64,000 nt of DNA, from NCBI RefSeq assembly GCF_050433505.1, contig NZ_JBNPXC010000001.1:930001-994000 (forward strand), written 5' to 3'. The position numbers and the translations under genes are program-made. The DNA is from Methanobacterium_D oryzae. GTDB lineage: Archaea > Methanobacteriota > Methanobacteria > Methanobacteriales > Methanobacteriaceae. Under the pieces are notes generated by a model, which made no database searches, was not told where the DNA came from, and saw only the letters and a list, made by a program, of their open reading frames with translations. Below are positions 9,045-18,043 of this stretch, one piece after another; the stretch's first letter is position 1; each line of letters opens with the position of its first letter.

Positions 9045-9986
9045 TTAAATTGGATAATTAGTTATAATAAGTTCATTTATTTCTCCTCTTTTTGAAGCAT
9101 CACAGTTAATATGTCTCTTTGCAGGAACTCTCTCAATATTATGTCCTCTGTATAACTCATCAAAGAAATCATCATCTATATCTTCATTTTTAGGATCAGA
9201 ATTACTCAGCATTAAATATGCGCCTTTTTTATCCATTTTTTTAAATAATTCTGATAATCTTATCTGGTCTTCTTCTTGAAACCCATTTTTAGCATAGGTT
9301 GTAAAGTTAGAAGTTTTGCTTATAGGCCGATAAGGAGGATCAAAGTAAATAAAACTTTCTTTTTCTACATACTTTTCTGATTCAGTGAAATCTCCACATA
9401 TAATTTCTGTATTCCTTAAAGCTTCACTAACTGCAATAATGTTCTTTTCATCATAAATTTTAGGGTTATTATAACGTCCAAAAGGTACATTGAATTCACA
9501 TTTCTGATTTTGGCGGAAAAGTCCATTAAAACCAGTTTTATTTAAAAAAATCAAAAAACTTGTCCTTTCAACCCAATTTTCATTATAATTATCATAATCA
9601 AAATTACTTATCTGTCTGTTAAATTTATTTCTAACTTCATAATAGTGTTCTTTTCGGTTTTCTTCTGATTTTTCAAGGTGTTTATTTTCTATTTCTTCTA
9701 ATTTGTCGATTAAGGCTTTACTTTCCATCTGAATAGTTTTATAAGCGACAATGAGTTCTTTATTAATATCGAAAAGATAAGAGTCTTTAATGTCATATTT
9801 TGTTTTTAAATAAAAAAATAGCGCACCGCCACCAACATATGGTTCTATATACTTTTTAATGGTCTTTTTTTCTCTTATTTGATCAGGAATTCGTTTTTCA
9901 AGTTCATTTAATAATTGAGTTTTTCCACCAACCCATTTTAGGAACGGTCTGGCATTTAATAGCTTTTTTTTTGGATTTATCTGCAT
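9045..9986 (-). CDS. Dam-family DNA adenine-N6 methyltransferase
   Basis: A 313-residue alpha-class adenine methylase. The SAM motif is FLKWVGGKTQLL near the N-terminus, followed by EPYVGGGALFFYL, and the catalytic motif IV is FDPPYRPIS. The order and length match the Dam/DpnM/MjaIII family, whose members usually methylate GATC or related sites. No restriction endonuclease gene adjoins it, so it may be an orphan, or its partner may lie elsewhere. It sits 22 nt downstream of the diphthine synthase gene on the same strand, so the two are probably co-transcribed. Confidence 0.88.
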   Translation of the reverse strand: MQINPKKKLLNARPFLKWVGGKTQLLNELEKRIPDQIREKKTIKKYIEPYVGGGALFFYLKTKYDIKDSYLFDINKELIVAYKTIQMESKALIDKLEEIENKHLEKSEENRKEHYYEVRNKFNRQISNFDYDNYNENWVERTSFLIFLNKTGFNGLFRQNQKCEFNVPFGRYNNPKIYDEKNIIAVSEALRNTEIICGDFTESEKYVEKESFIYFDPPYRPISKTSNFTTYAKNGFQEEDQIRLSELFKKMDKKGAYLMLSNSDPKNEDIDDDFFDELYRGHNIERVPAKRHINCDASKRGEINELIITNYPI

Positions 9987-10008
9987 AATTTTATCCCAAA
10001 ATTGTTAA

Positions 10009-10791
10009 TTATTCAAGAAATTCTTCTGGTGCTCCACAAATTCTAACAAGGTATTCTGCTTCCATAAAATGAAGGTCTCCAGGTATAATTAAACAATGAA
10101 GAGGCCCACCAAAATCTTCATCAAGGAGATTTTTTATTTTATCTGCACGTATCATTGGTTTATCTGAGCCCGCTCTCGCAATTCCAATAGCTAATGAATC
10201 TTCGGATATAACATTTTCTCCTCTTTCTGATTCAACCTTCAAAAGATAATCTAAACCTTCATTTACAGTCATATATCTGTTTTCATCAGCCCTTATATCT
10301 AAAAGTACCAATGTATGCGCATTAAATTCCATATTGGCTTTTATGGCCATGTAAGGAGAATGGGGAAAATAATTTTCTTCTGGAAAAGGAATAGTAGTGA
10401 CTTTCCCAAATTTATATGCTTGAAGACCAGCTAGTCCTGGTGCAGCAGATAAAATTGAAGAAGCATGAATAACAGTTGTTTCAATTCCTCTTTTTTTAGC
10501 TTCGATCATCATATCAGAATGGGTTGTTGCAATTAAAGGATCTCCTGCAGTTAAAAATCCTACATTTTTTTCCATTGCAGTTTTTAGCGGAATATTATCT
10601 TCTTCAACATCGCTTCTACTTAAAACTTTAATATCTTTTCCTACCATAAATTTCAATGCTTCTAAAGTAGTTCCAAAAAGATTTGCAGTGTAAAATTCAG
10701 CATAAATTACATCAACTCTCCTAAGAGCTTCTATGCCCTTTAAAGAAATGTCTTTTTCATCATAAAGTCCTAAACCAATAAAATAAAGCAT
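10009..10791 (-). CDS. dphB: Diphthine synthase
   Basis: A 260-residue tetrapyrrole-methylase-fold enzyme. It uses SAM to methylate the modified histidine of elongation factor 2 during diphthamide synthesis. Family features are MLYFIGLGLYDEKDISLKG at the start, LTAGDPLIATTHSDM, and HASSILSAAPGLAGLQAYKF. The ATG at 10791 is chosen because GAGGTGA lies just upstream; a TTG 18 nt earlier would bury that ribosome site inside the gene. The Dam-type methylase gene follows after 22 nt. Confidence 0.93.
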   Translation of the reverse strand: MLYFIGLGLYDEKDISLKGIEALRRVDVIYAEFYTANLFGTTLEALKFMVGKDIKVLSRSDVEEDNIPLKTAMEKNVGFLTAGDPLIATTHSDMMIEAKKRGIETTVIHASSILSAAPGLAGLQAYKFGKVTTIPFPEENYFPHSPYMAIKANMEFNAHTLVLLDIRADENRYMTVNEGLDYLLKVESERGENVISEDSLAIGIARAGSDKPMIRADKIKNLLDEDFGGPLHCLIIPGDLHFMEAEYLVRICGAPEEFLE

Positions 10792-10909
10792 AAGATTCAC
10801 CTCGTCCAATAAAATGATTTAAAAAATATTAGTTATAATAATGATTATATTCTAATTTTGATAATATTTAGTTATATTAGTTTTGAAAGTTTAATTTATG
10901 AGGATAACT

Positions 10910-11941
10910 ATGATCGGTTTAAAAATCCAGAAAAATAGAGCAAATGATGTACGTAAAATTCTATTAAAAAATTCACTTATTGATCTTGATGCTAAAATAA
11001 AACGTGAAGATGATTATGTTATAATTCCATTAACAGAGAAACCTGATAAAGAAATAATGGATATTATTAGACAAGATGTTGAAATAATAGAAACTACATT
11101 CCAAATGCAAAAAAGAGGGCCGAGAAGCCTTAAAGATTATTTAAAAGGTAAAGTTGAAGATTCGAAAATTGATGAAATTAGAGGATCATTTGATATTATT
11201 GGAGACATAGTTATCCTTGAAATTCCAGAGGATATAGAAGAATTTAAGAACTTAATTGGTGAAGCTGCACTTAATTTTACCAAAAGAAAAGCTATTTTTA
11301 GGAAAAAAAGTGAAATTAAAGGGATTATTAGAACAAGAGAACTTGAATATCTGGCAGGGGATGATATATCAGAAACAATTCATCAAGAATTTGGATGTAA
11401 ATTAATGCTTGATGTTAAAAAGGTATATTTCAGTCCTCGACTTGCAACAGAACGAAAACGAGTTGCAGATAATGTAAAAGATGGTGAATTAATTGTTGAT
11501 ATGTTTGCAGGAGTTGCACCATTTCCAGTACTCATTGCCAGAAATCATGATGTAAAAATCTATTCGATTGACATTAATCCTGATGCCTATTACTATGCAA
11601 AAAAGAATGTTAAACTTAATAAAGTCAAGGATAAGGTAATTCCAATTTTAGGGGATGTAAGGGAAGTTTTAAAAAATAAGGAAATTAAAGCAGACAGAAT
11701 AATAATGAATCTTCCTGGAATGGCTTATGAATTTCTTGACTCGGCAATGTATTCTATTAAAGATGGTGGAGTTATCCATTATTATGAATTTGCTGAAAGT
11801 TTTGAAAAACCAATTGAAAGACTTAAAAAAGCTGCTTATCCAAGAAAAATACAAGTTTTAGATAAAAGGAAAGTACGTTCTAGAAGTCCTGGTAAATGGC
11901 ATATGGGAATTGATGTAAAGGTTATTCAAGTTTTAGATTAA
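10910..11941 (+). CDS. trm5: tRNA (guanine(37)-N1)-methyltransferase, Trm5 family
   Basis: About 343 residues with archaeal Trm5 architecture: an N-terminal tRNA-recognition domain followed by a Rossmann methyltransferase domain. The SAM motif is IVDMFAGVAPFPVLIA, and the catalytic loop NLPGMAYEFLD corresponds to the NLP motif of the family. It makes m1G37, which prevents frameshifting and starts wyosine synthesis. ATG at 10910 has GAGG upstream and is preferred to the ATG at 10898, which lacks one. It is divergent from dphB, with the promoter region between 10792 and 10909. Confidence 0.93.
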   Translation: MIGLKIQKNRANDVRKILLKNSLIDLDAKIKREDDYVIIPLTEKPDKEIMDIIRQDVEIIETTFQMQKRGPRSLKDYLKGKVEDSKIDEIRGSFDIIGDIVILEIPEDIEEFKNLIGEAALNFTKRKAIFRKKSEIKGIIRTRELEYLAGDDISETIHQEFGCKLMLDVKKVYFSPRLATERKRVADNVKDGELIVDMFAGVAPFPVLIARNHDVKIYSIDINPDAYYYAKKNVKLNKVKDKVIPILGDVREVLKNKEIKADRIIMNLPGMAYEFLDSAMYSIKDGGVIHYYEFAESFEKPIERLKKAAYPRKIQVLDKRKVRSRSPGKWHMGIDVKVIQVLD

Positions 11942-12075
11942 ATTTCATCATATTAAATAACATTTTTTTTGTATGAATTAGAAATTAACGATGATAATAT
12001 TCATACTTATTTTAATATTAGTATTAAATTTTTAATAGAACCTCCTACCATAAATTAAAAATGGAGGTAAAAATA

Positions 12076-12567
12076 ATGGCAAAAAACGAAACTAAAGTTA
12101 TTGCAGAACCAGGAAAACAAGAATTTTTTGTTGAACGAGAGTTTAATGCTCCACGTGAACTTGTATTTAAAGCATATACAGATCAGGAGCTTTATAAACA
12201 ATGGATTGGTCCACGAGGACTTGAAACTACGCTTGAAAAATTTGAATCAAAAAATGGCGGATCCTGGCGATATATTCAAAAAGATGAAGAAGGAAATGAA
12301 TTCGCATTCCATGGAGTGAATCATGAAGTCAAAGCTCCTGAAAGAATTATTGACACATTTGAATTTGAAGGATTGCCAGAAAGTGGACATGTCATTCTCG
12401 AAACTGCGAGATTTGATGCATTACCAGGCGACAGGACAATAGTAACTTCACAATCTATTTTTCAGTCAGTTGAAGATCGTGATGGGATGTTACAGTCAGG
12501 CATGGAAGAAGGTATGAATGAATCATACGATCGTCTTGATGAACTACTGGAAAAAATGCAAAAATAG
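12076..12567 (+). CDS. SRPBCC (AHSA1-type) protein
   Basis: A 163-residue START/Bet v1-fold protein. REFNAPRELVFKAYTDQEL followed by WIGP is the standard opening of the AHSA1/YdhR-like SRPBCC family, and WRYIQKDEEGNEFAFHG fits the middle beta sheet. These proteins bind hydrophobic ligands, or stimulate Hsp90 in eukaryotes; no specific ligand can be inferred here. ATG at 12076 is used because GGAGGT lies just before it. It forms a pair with the next gene after 18 nt. Confidence 0.85.
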   Translation: MAKNETKVIAEPGKQEFFVEREFNAPRELVFKAYTDQELYKQWIGPRGLETTLEKFESKNGGSWRYIQKDEEGNEFAFHGVNHEVKAPERIIDTFEFEGLPESGHVILETARFDALPGDRTIVTSQSIFQSVEDRDGMLQSGMEEGMNESYDRLDELLEKMQK

Positions 12568-12585
12568 AAAAAAGGAGGAAAATAT

Positions 12586-13035
12586 ATGGAAAAAATGCAT
12601 TTTTCAATTGATATTAATGCACCAAAAGAGAAAGTTTGGAATAAAATGCTTGGAAAAGATAATTTTCCAGAATGGACAGATACATTTGCAGAGGGTTCTC
12701 ACTATGTTGGTAACTGGAGTAAAGGAAGGAGAATGCGTTTTCTTGCTCCTAATGATACAGGCGGGATGTCTGGAATGGTAAGCATAGTAGAAGAGAATAA
12801 ACCATATGAATACGTTTCTCTTGAGCACATTGGCATTGTGCGAGACGGAAAAGCAGACACTTCAACCAAAGAATCAGAAGATTGGGCTGGAGCTCACGAA
12901 AATTACACATTTAAAGAAGAAAATGGTATAACTAAAGTTTTAGTTGATGTTGATACAAATGATGAGTTAAAGGATACATTCCAAGAAACATGGCCAAAAG
13001 CACTGCAAAAGCTTAAAGAACTTGCAGAGAAATAA
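12586..13035 (+). CDS. SRPBCC domain protein
   Basis: A 149-residue protein with the same fold as its upstream neighbour but little direct similarity. It opens with FSIDINAPKEKVWNKMLGKD and then has a FPEWTDTF stretch typical of polyketide-cyclase/AHSA1-like proteins. A strong ribosome site (AAAGGAGG) precedes the ATG. It is probably co-transcribed with the first SRPBCC gene. Its end is 7 nt from the end of the convergent mtnA gene. Function unknown. Confidence 0.82.
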   Translation: MEKMHFSIDINAPKEKVWNKMLGKDNFPEWTDTFAEGSHYVGNWSKGRRMRFLAPNDTGGMSGMVSIVEENKPYEYVSLEHIGIVRDGKADTSTKESEDWAGAHENYTFKEENGITKVLVDVDTNDELKDTFQETWPKALQKLKELAEK

Positions 13036-13041
13036 AATTAT

Positions 13042-13971
13042 TTAGAATGGTTCTAAAATCCCATCTTCAGTAATTATCCCAGTAATAAGGTCACTTGGCA
13101 CAATATCAAATGAAGGATTTTCAACTTCTGTACCCTCAGGCGCAACACGACATTCTCCAAAATAAAGCACTTCATTAGGGTCTCTTTCTTCTATTTCAGT
13201 GTTAAATATTGAATTTTCAAAGTCAAATGTACTTTTAGGGGCTGCAACATAAAATGGAACTCCAAATCTTTTTGCGGCAAGTGCAACCATCAATGTACCT
13301 ATTTTATTTGCAATTCCACCTTTTGCGACTCTATCAGCGCCAACAACAACTTTATTTACTTTTCCTACTTGCATCATTCGTGCAGCTGCATTATCCACAA
13401 TTAATTTAACAGGGATATTTTCTTGTTGCATTTCAAAGACACTGAGCTTTGCACCCTGACAGAAGGGTCTTGTTTCATCACAAATAACTTTAATTTTTTT
13501 ACCTTCTTCGAATGCTGCCCTTATAACTCCTAAGGCTGTTCCATAATCAACACATGCAAGTGCACCTGCATTACAATGGGTTAGAATTGTATCTCCATCA
13601 TCTATTATTGTTGCGCCGTATTTTCCTATGGCTTTATTGGTTTCAATATCTTCATCATACATTTTAAGTGCTTCATCTAATGCATTACCAGATTTTAGCA
13701 CCCTATTCACTGCCCAGAATAGATTTACTGCTGTGGGACGTGCAGCTTTTATTTCATCAGCAGCTTTTTGTAGATCTTCTCCAGCTAATTCTGCAAGTGC
13801 CATTCCAAAAGCAGCTGCAACTCCTATTACAGGGGCACCTCGGACTTTCATGGTTTTAATTGCATCAATCACATCTTTGTAGGTTTTACATTCATAATAA
13901 ACAAGCTCATCAGGGAGTTTTGTTTGGTCTATAAGAAAGAGATGGTTATTTTTCCAGTACATTGTCTTCAT
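13042..13971 (-). CDS. mtnA: S-methyl-5-thioribose-1-phosphate isomerase-type sugar-phosphate isomerase
   Basis: A 309-residue eIF2B-like isomerase. Key motifs are VRGAPVIGVAAAFGMALA, LTHCNAGALACVDYGTALG (catalytic cysteine region) and VGADRVAKGGIANKIGT (catalytic aspartate). In methanogens such enzymes act in salvage of methylthioadenosine and 5'-deoxyadenosine, the waste product of radical SAM enzymes. That fits the radical SAM gene nifB directly upstream (50-nt gap), although the gap holds TATA-like sequence and may contain a separate promoter. The ribosome site is AAGGTAATT. Confidence 0.88.
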   Translation of the reverse strand: MKTMYWKNNHLFLIDQTKLPDELVYYECKTYKDVIDAIKTMKVRGAPVIGVAAAFGMALAELAGEDLQKAADEIKAARPTAVNLFWAVNRVLKSGNALDEALKMYDEDIETNKAIGKYGATIIDDGDTILTHCNAGALACVDYGTALGVIRAAFEEGKKIKVICDETRPFCQGAKLSVFEMQQENIPVKLIVDNAAARMMQVGKVNKVVVGADRVAKGGIANKIGTLMVALAAKRFGVPFYVAAPKSTFDFENSIFNTEIEERDPNEVLYFGECRVAPEGTEVENPSFDIVPSDLITGIITEDGILEPF

Positions 13972-14021
13972 GTTAATTACCTTAAAAAATGATTTAAATT
14001 TTATTTAAATAAAAAAATAGT

Positions 14022-14873
14022 TTAATAATGGCTCATTGGAGTCATATCAAGATGTTTATCCTCTTTACCTGGCACTCCATAAGCATCAGCTCTGCATTGA
14101 GTACAAGCCCTGAATACTGGGATTATTTCTTCAACTTCATCTCTTACTTTGCTTATTTGTGCACATCCTGGTTTTTCTAAGTCTTTGAACTTGTTAAGTG
14201 GTATAAGTGGAATCACGTTCATGAGTGAAGCGCCTCGTTTTTTGACTTCGCGAGCTATATCTACAATATGATCTTCATTTAATCCAGGAATTAGTACAGC
14301 ATTTACTTTGACTACAATTCCTTTTTCTGAAATCTTTTCAATTCCTTCAAGTTGGTTTTTGGATAGTATATCAAATCCTTCTTTGCCTCTATGGATTTCT
14401 CCATCATAAAAGACTCCTGCATAAATTTCTTTTCCAATTTCAGGGTCAATTGCGTTTACTGTAACGGTTATTGTGTTTATCTTTAGTTCTGCCAGTAAAT
14501 CAGCTTTATCAGGTAGGAGAAGTCCATTTGTACTCATACATTTAATAAGGTCTGGAAATTCTTCATCAACTCTTTTAAAGAATTCAAATGTTTCTTCATT
14601 AAATAAAGCGTCTCCAGGTCCGGCTACACCAACAACTGAAATTGGCATTTCACCTGTAACCTTTCTAACGTGCTCTATTGCATCATCTACATTCATAACT
14701 CTGGATGATACTCCAGGTCTCATTTCACATTTGTTTATGTCTCTTGTGCAGAAATTACATTGAATATTACATTTAGGGGCTATTGGAACGTGGATTCTTC
14801 CAACTTTATCATGCATTTTTTCATTAAAGCAAGGGTGTACTTTTGTCATGTGGGCAAATTTTGATTCCTTCAT
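14022..14873 (-). CDS. nifB: NifB-type radical SAM FeS-cluster maturase
   Basis: A 283-residue NifB core without the C-terminal NifX-like domain, as in methanogens. Signatures are HPCFNEKMHDKVGRIHVPIA, the radical SAM motif CNIQCNFC (CX3CX2C) and the family-specific CTQCRADAYGVPG near the end. NifB fuses two 4Fe-4S clusters with a carbide to make the 8Fe-9S-C precursor of nitrogenase cofactor. No nifH, D, K, E or N lies in the window. Instead it is 22 nt downstream of mmp17 in the methanogenesis marker cluster, which suggests service to MCR activation, perhaps as well as nitrogen fixation elsewhere. GGAGGT precedes the ATG. Confidence 0.93.
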   Translation of the reverse strand: MKESKFAHMTKVHPCFNEKMHDKVGRIHVPIAPKCNIQCNFCTRDINKCEMRPGVSSRVMNVDDAIEHVRKVTGEMPISVVGVAGPGDALFNEETFEFFKRVDEEFPDLIKCMSTNGLLLPDKADLLAELKINTITVTVNAIDPEIGKEIYAGVFYDGEIHRGKEGFDILSKNQLEGIEKISEKGIVVKVNAVLIPGLNEDHIVDIAREVKKRGASLMNVIPLIPLNKFKDLEKPGCAQISKVRDEVEEIIPVFRACTQCRADAYGVPGKEDKHLDMTPMSHY

Positions 14874-14895
14874 TTAAATTACCTCCATCTAGACT

Positions 14896-15447
14896 TTATT
14901 TAAGTTCATTAATCATTTCTTCCTGTTTTTTAATCCATTCATCTTTAATAACTTCATCAGAACACAGGAATGATATAATATCTTCCTCTGAGCTGTGTTT
15001 TATAACCTTTAGACCTTCAGGTATGATCCGGAATAGGGCATCATATATCTTCTTTTTTAAATCTTCTTTAGGGTCATGGATAGCCATTCCTTCAAGTTCA
15101 ACTTGAGGATTAGTTATTATAACTTCAAATCTACTTGGTTGTTCAATTTTTTCTCTTCCTTCAGTTTCCCATAGTTTTTGAAGTAATTCTGGAAGATAAG
15201 TTTCATCTTTAACTCTTATATATGTTTTATCTTCCTCTTTTTTAAATTCATATTCTGTAAAATCATCAACAACAATGGGAGGTGCTGCTTTTTCAATTTT
15301 AACTGCTATAATAAATACTGGCTCTCTGGGGTCTATAAAAACTTTCATGTCCTTTATTGCACGGGAAATTTGGACATCTTGCAGTATCTGTCTTATGATC
15401 ATTTCATAAACTTCTGCACCGCTTTTATCGTAACATTCAACTAACAT
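14896..15447 (-). CDS. mmp17: Methanogenesis marker protein 17
   Basis: About 183 residues, matching the methanogen-only marker 17 family (MLVECYDKSGAEVYEMII at the start). Mmp17 was found with McrC, Mmp3 and Mmp7 in the methyl-coenzyme M reductase activation complex. The ATG at 15447 has GGAGAGAGG upstream and gives the expected family start. An upstream ATG at 15483 would add 12 residues and overlap the mmp15 end by 14 nt. It is followed by nifB after 22 nt. Confidence 0.87.
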   Translation of the reverse strand: MLVECYDKSGAEVYEMIIRQILQDVQISRAIKDMKVFIDPREPVFIIAVKIEKAAPPIVVDDFTEYEFKKEEDKTYIRVKDETYLPELLQKLWETEGREKIEQPSRFEVIITNPQVELEGMAIHDPKEDLKKKIYDALFRIIPEGLKVIKHSSEEDIISFLCSDEVIKDEWIKKQEEMINELK

Positions 15448-15469
15448 TTCCTCTCTCCATGCAATAAAC

Positions 15470-16699
15470 TTATTTTTTTCCAAGACCAGATACTAAAAGT
15501 GCAGCACCAACAGCACCGATATGTTGTGAATTTTCAGGAACAATAACTTCTATACCTCCAAGTATGGTACTCACGGCTTCAACAAGTCCTTCTATAAGTG
15601 ATGTTCCCCCTACTTGGATCAGAGGTTCACGAACGTCAATTTCTTGAAGCTGCTGCTCATAAACTTGTTCAGCAACCGAATAACATGCAGCAGAGGCTAC
15701 ATCTTCTTTTGTTCCTCCAGCGGCAAGTGAAGTAACAAGGTCTTGAATACCAAATACAATGCAATAACTGTTTAAAAGCGCTTTTTTATAATTTCCTTTT
15801 AAAGCTAAAGCTCCAAGTTCGCTTATATCAACACCAAGCCTTCTTGAAGTTATTTCAAGGAATCTTCCTGATGCTCCAGCACATATTCCACCCATAGTGA
15901 AATTATCTGGTATTCCATCATTTACGGTTATGACTTTGTTATCCATTCCCCCAATATCAAGAACTGTAGCTTCTCCTTTTTGGCGATCTGCTAAATATAC
16001 AGCTCCTTTTGAGTTTACACTTAATTCTTCTTGAGTTAAAGCAGCATTATAGTGTTTACCTATGGTTAATCTTCCGTAACCAGTTACGCCCATACCATCA
16101 ACATCATCTAATTTGTAACCAGTACCTTCAAATGCACTTGCCATTCCATCTTCTGCAGATTTAATGACATCTGTTGTTGGAAGCCAGCCTGTACCTATAA
16201 TTTTGTTATTTTCCATTAAAACAACTTTTGTGGTGGTAGAGCCTGAATCTATCCCAATTGTTAAGCCTTCTTGCTTTTCACGTGCAAGTAAACTTTTCCT
16301 ATCAACAATAGTGGATAATGCTTCCATTCTTATGAAGAGTTCATCAGCTTTGGTTCTTTCTGTGAATGAATAAGTCACAACAGGTAAATTTGTATTTTGC
16401 TGTATAAATCTTCTTAATTCATTTCTAACTAATGCCCCTTCTGCACACCTAAAACATGATGCAATAAATACGGCATCAGCATCTGCTTTTCCTTCAACAA
16501 GGGACATAGCTCGAGCTATCATGAGGCGTATGCTTGAACTGGCAGCATTAAAACCGAATTTATGATATGCTTCGTCAATATAGTCTAAATCTGCTTCTGG
16601 AATGGTAATTTCTGCGCCAAATGTTGATGCAGCTTTTTCTATTTCCTTTTGAATACCACTGTATTCTGTTCCACAGGATAATTGAGCTATTTTAACCAT
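15470..16699 (-). CDS. mmp15: Methanogenesis marker protein 15 (BadF/BcrA-type ATPase)
   Basis: About 409 residues. The C-terminal two thirds is an ASKHA ATPase of the 2-hydroxyacyl-CoA dehydratase activator type: GIDSGSTTTKVVLM for phosphate 1, VLDIGGMDNKVI for phosphate 2, and GGICAGASGRFLE, whose cysteine aligns with the activator's 4Fe-4S ligand region. The N-terminal third has SCFRCAEG, another likely metal or cluster site. Such ATPases drive low-potential electron transfer, so a role in ATP-dependent MCR activation or corrinoid reduction is plausible but not shown here. ATG at 16699 has GGAGG just upstream. It overlaps mmp5 by 8 nt. Confidence 0.88.
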   Translation of the reverse strand: MVKIAQLSCGTEYSGIQKEIEKAASTFGAEITIPEADLDYIDEAYHKFGFNAASSSIRLMIARAMSLVEGKADADAVFIASCFRCAEGALVRNELRRFIQQNTNLPVVTYSFTERTKADELFIRMEALSTIVDRKSLLAREKQEGLTIGIDSGSTTTKVVLMENNKIIGTGWLPTTDVIKSAEDGMASAFEGTGYKLDDVDGMGVTGYGRLTIGKHYNAALTQEELSVNSKGAVYLADRQKGEATVLDIGGMDNKVITVNDGIPDNFTMGGICAGASGRFLEITSRRLGVDISELGALALKGNYKKALLNSYCIVFGIQDLVTSLAAGGTKEDVASAACYSVAEQVYEQQLQEIDVREPLIQVGGTSLIEGLVEAVSTILGGIEVIVPENSQHIGAVGAALLVSGLGKK

Positions 16700-17138
16700 T
16701 TTTTTCCTCCAGCTCATCTAAAAATGTGTTAACAGTATTGACCATCTCTATTGCTTCTTCCCTTGAAGTAGGATATTGAAGTTCTAAGATGGGAATATCT
16801 CTTTTTCTTAAATAAAACATTGAAAGTTCATTTGTTCTTGCACACCCCACACATCCAAATCCATAGGGTGCTTCTTCCATTATTATTGCAGCATCAGCTT
16901 CATCAATTAAGGGCCCAAATATGGCCATTCTACCTCTTACTCCTGAAGGAACTTCAATTGCAGCATATTTAAGGCCTTTAACTGGTTCTTCTTCTGTAAT
17001 ATTAAATGGAGGGGAATCAATTTCTGGATCTATGACTTTTTTTCTTATTTCTTTTTGTAATGCAAGGGCTTCATGCCCCTTTCTTTCAACCAAATCTGCT
17101 AAAATTAATGAATTTGGAGGAAATATTGCTACTTTCAC
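16692..17138 (-). CDS. mmp5: Methanogenesis marker protein 5
   Basis: 148 residues, close to the usual size of the marker 5 family. Visible features are KVAIFPPNSLILADLVERKG at the start, a central GVRGRMAIFGPLID and the cysteine motif GFGCVGCARTNEL (CX2C), which suggests metal or FeS binding. It is found only in methanogens and biochemical function is unassigned. It overlaps the mmp15 start, so the two are translationally linked. Confidence 0.85.
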   Translation of the reverse strand: MKVAIFPPNSLILADLVERKGHEALALQKEIRKKVIDPEIDSPPFNITEEEPVKGLKYAAIEVPSGVRGRMAIFGPLIDEADAAIIMEEAPYGFGCVGCARTNELSMFYLRKRDIPILELQYPTSREEAIEMVNTVNTFLDELEEKNG

Positions 17139-17184
17139 TTAGTTTCCTCCCATGTTTTTTTTGAAATTTGTAAGAATCCTCATA

Positions 17185-17568
17185 TTAATAAAACTCTCCT
17201 TTTTGTGTTTCGGGCCTAATAAGCTCGGGTCTTCTTGTTATTTGCTTAAGATCGCTAAATATGCCTTTTGTTATGTCAACAATCCCCACTACTCCAATAA
17301 CTTCATTTTCTTCTTTTATAGGAACTACTACTACGGGAATTCCGGAATAAGCACCTTCTTCGGGAATATCACGAATTGCAGTGCCTTCTTTTAATACTTT
17401 TTCGAGAATGGGGCCAGTATAATTATAATCTATTACTTTACCCTCCTCTACCCTAACTCCTGGGGAATTTTTTGTACGCATTGTTGTTGGGAGTTTATTT
17501 ACAAGCTGATGGATAGCAAGTGCCATCGGTTCTACATCTTTTCCTTTGGAAGAAGAAGTTATTTGCAT
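17185..17568 (-). CDS. DUF2111 family protein
   Basis: 127 residues. The pattern EPMALAIHQLVNKLPTTMRT, then PVVVVPIKEENEVIGVVG and a VDITKGIFSDLKQ ending, is that of the methanogen DUF2111 family, a small GAF/PAS-like domain. It lies between mmp6 and mmp5 in the same orientation, with gaps of 43 and 46 nt, and is most likely part of the same transcript. A ligand-sensing role in MCR maturation is inference only. Confidence 0.75.
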   Translation of the reverse strand: MQITSSSKGKDVEPMALAIHQLVNKLPTTMRTKNSPGVRVEEGKVIDYNYTGPILEKVLKEGTAIRDIPEEGAYSGIPVVVVPIKEENEVIGVVGIVDITKGIFSDLKQITRRPELIRPETQKGEFY

Positions 17569-17611
17569 TTTATCAATCCTCTATATTTTAAAGAAATTAA
17601 ATGATAAAAAT

Positions 17612-18043
17612 TTATTTTTCACATTCTGCAATAATTTTTTTAAGTGAATCTGGTTCTATCTTCTTTGGTTTTTTAACATGAACTTCTTTTGGATTTTCAA
17701 GAGCTTCTCTTAGACAATCAAGAAGTTCATATTCTTTCTCCAGTTGGTGGAATCCTTCTCTTGCTGCTCCTCTTTTGGCCCTGCAGCGCCTTGGATCACC
17801 TGGTGGGAAACCTCTATCTTTTGTGAAGATGTTATATGGGTCTAATTTCCTTATTTTATTAACGGCATCCATTACAGTGTCTTCATCGCCATGAATTATT
17901 GCGCCATAACATGTTGATTTTATAGTAAGTGGAAGCTCAAGCATATGAAGTTTCTGGACAAGTTCTGCCTGATTGACCTCTGCATTAGGTCCAAGAATTA
18001 TCATACGAGTTACCTCAGAATCATTAGATTTTTCTTGTGACAT
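17612..18043 (-). CDS. mmp6: Methanogenesis marker protein 6
   Basis: About 143 residues. VTRMIILGPNAEVNQAELVQ followed by LPLTIKSTCYG is the marker 6 opening, and FPPGDPRRCRAKRGAAREGF is its conserved basic core. Function is unknown; it is restricted to methanogens and their relatives. ATG at 18043 is preferred: AAGGTGA lies 8 nt upstream. A GTG at 18055 would also open the frame. It overlaps the end of mmp3 by 20 nt. Confidence 0.86.
   Translation of the reverse strand: MSQEKSNDSEVTRMIILGPNAEVNQAELVQKLHMLELPLTIKSTCYGAIIHGDEDTVMDAVNKIRKLDPYNIFTKDRGFPPGDPRRCRAKRGAAREGFHQLEKEYELLDCLREALENPKEVHVKKPKKIEPDSLKKIIAECEK

Noticed and set aside
13628..13882. Plus-strand ORF opposite mtnA, and similar long antisense frames opposite the mmp and symporter genes
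   Set aside because: They have no ribosome sites or known domains and overlap well-supported genes completely.
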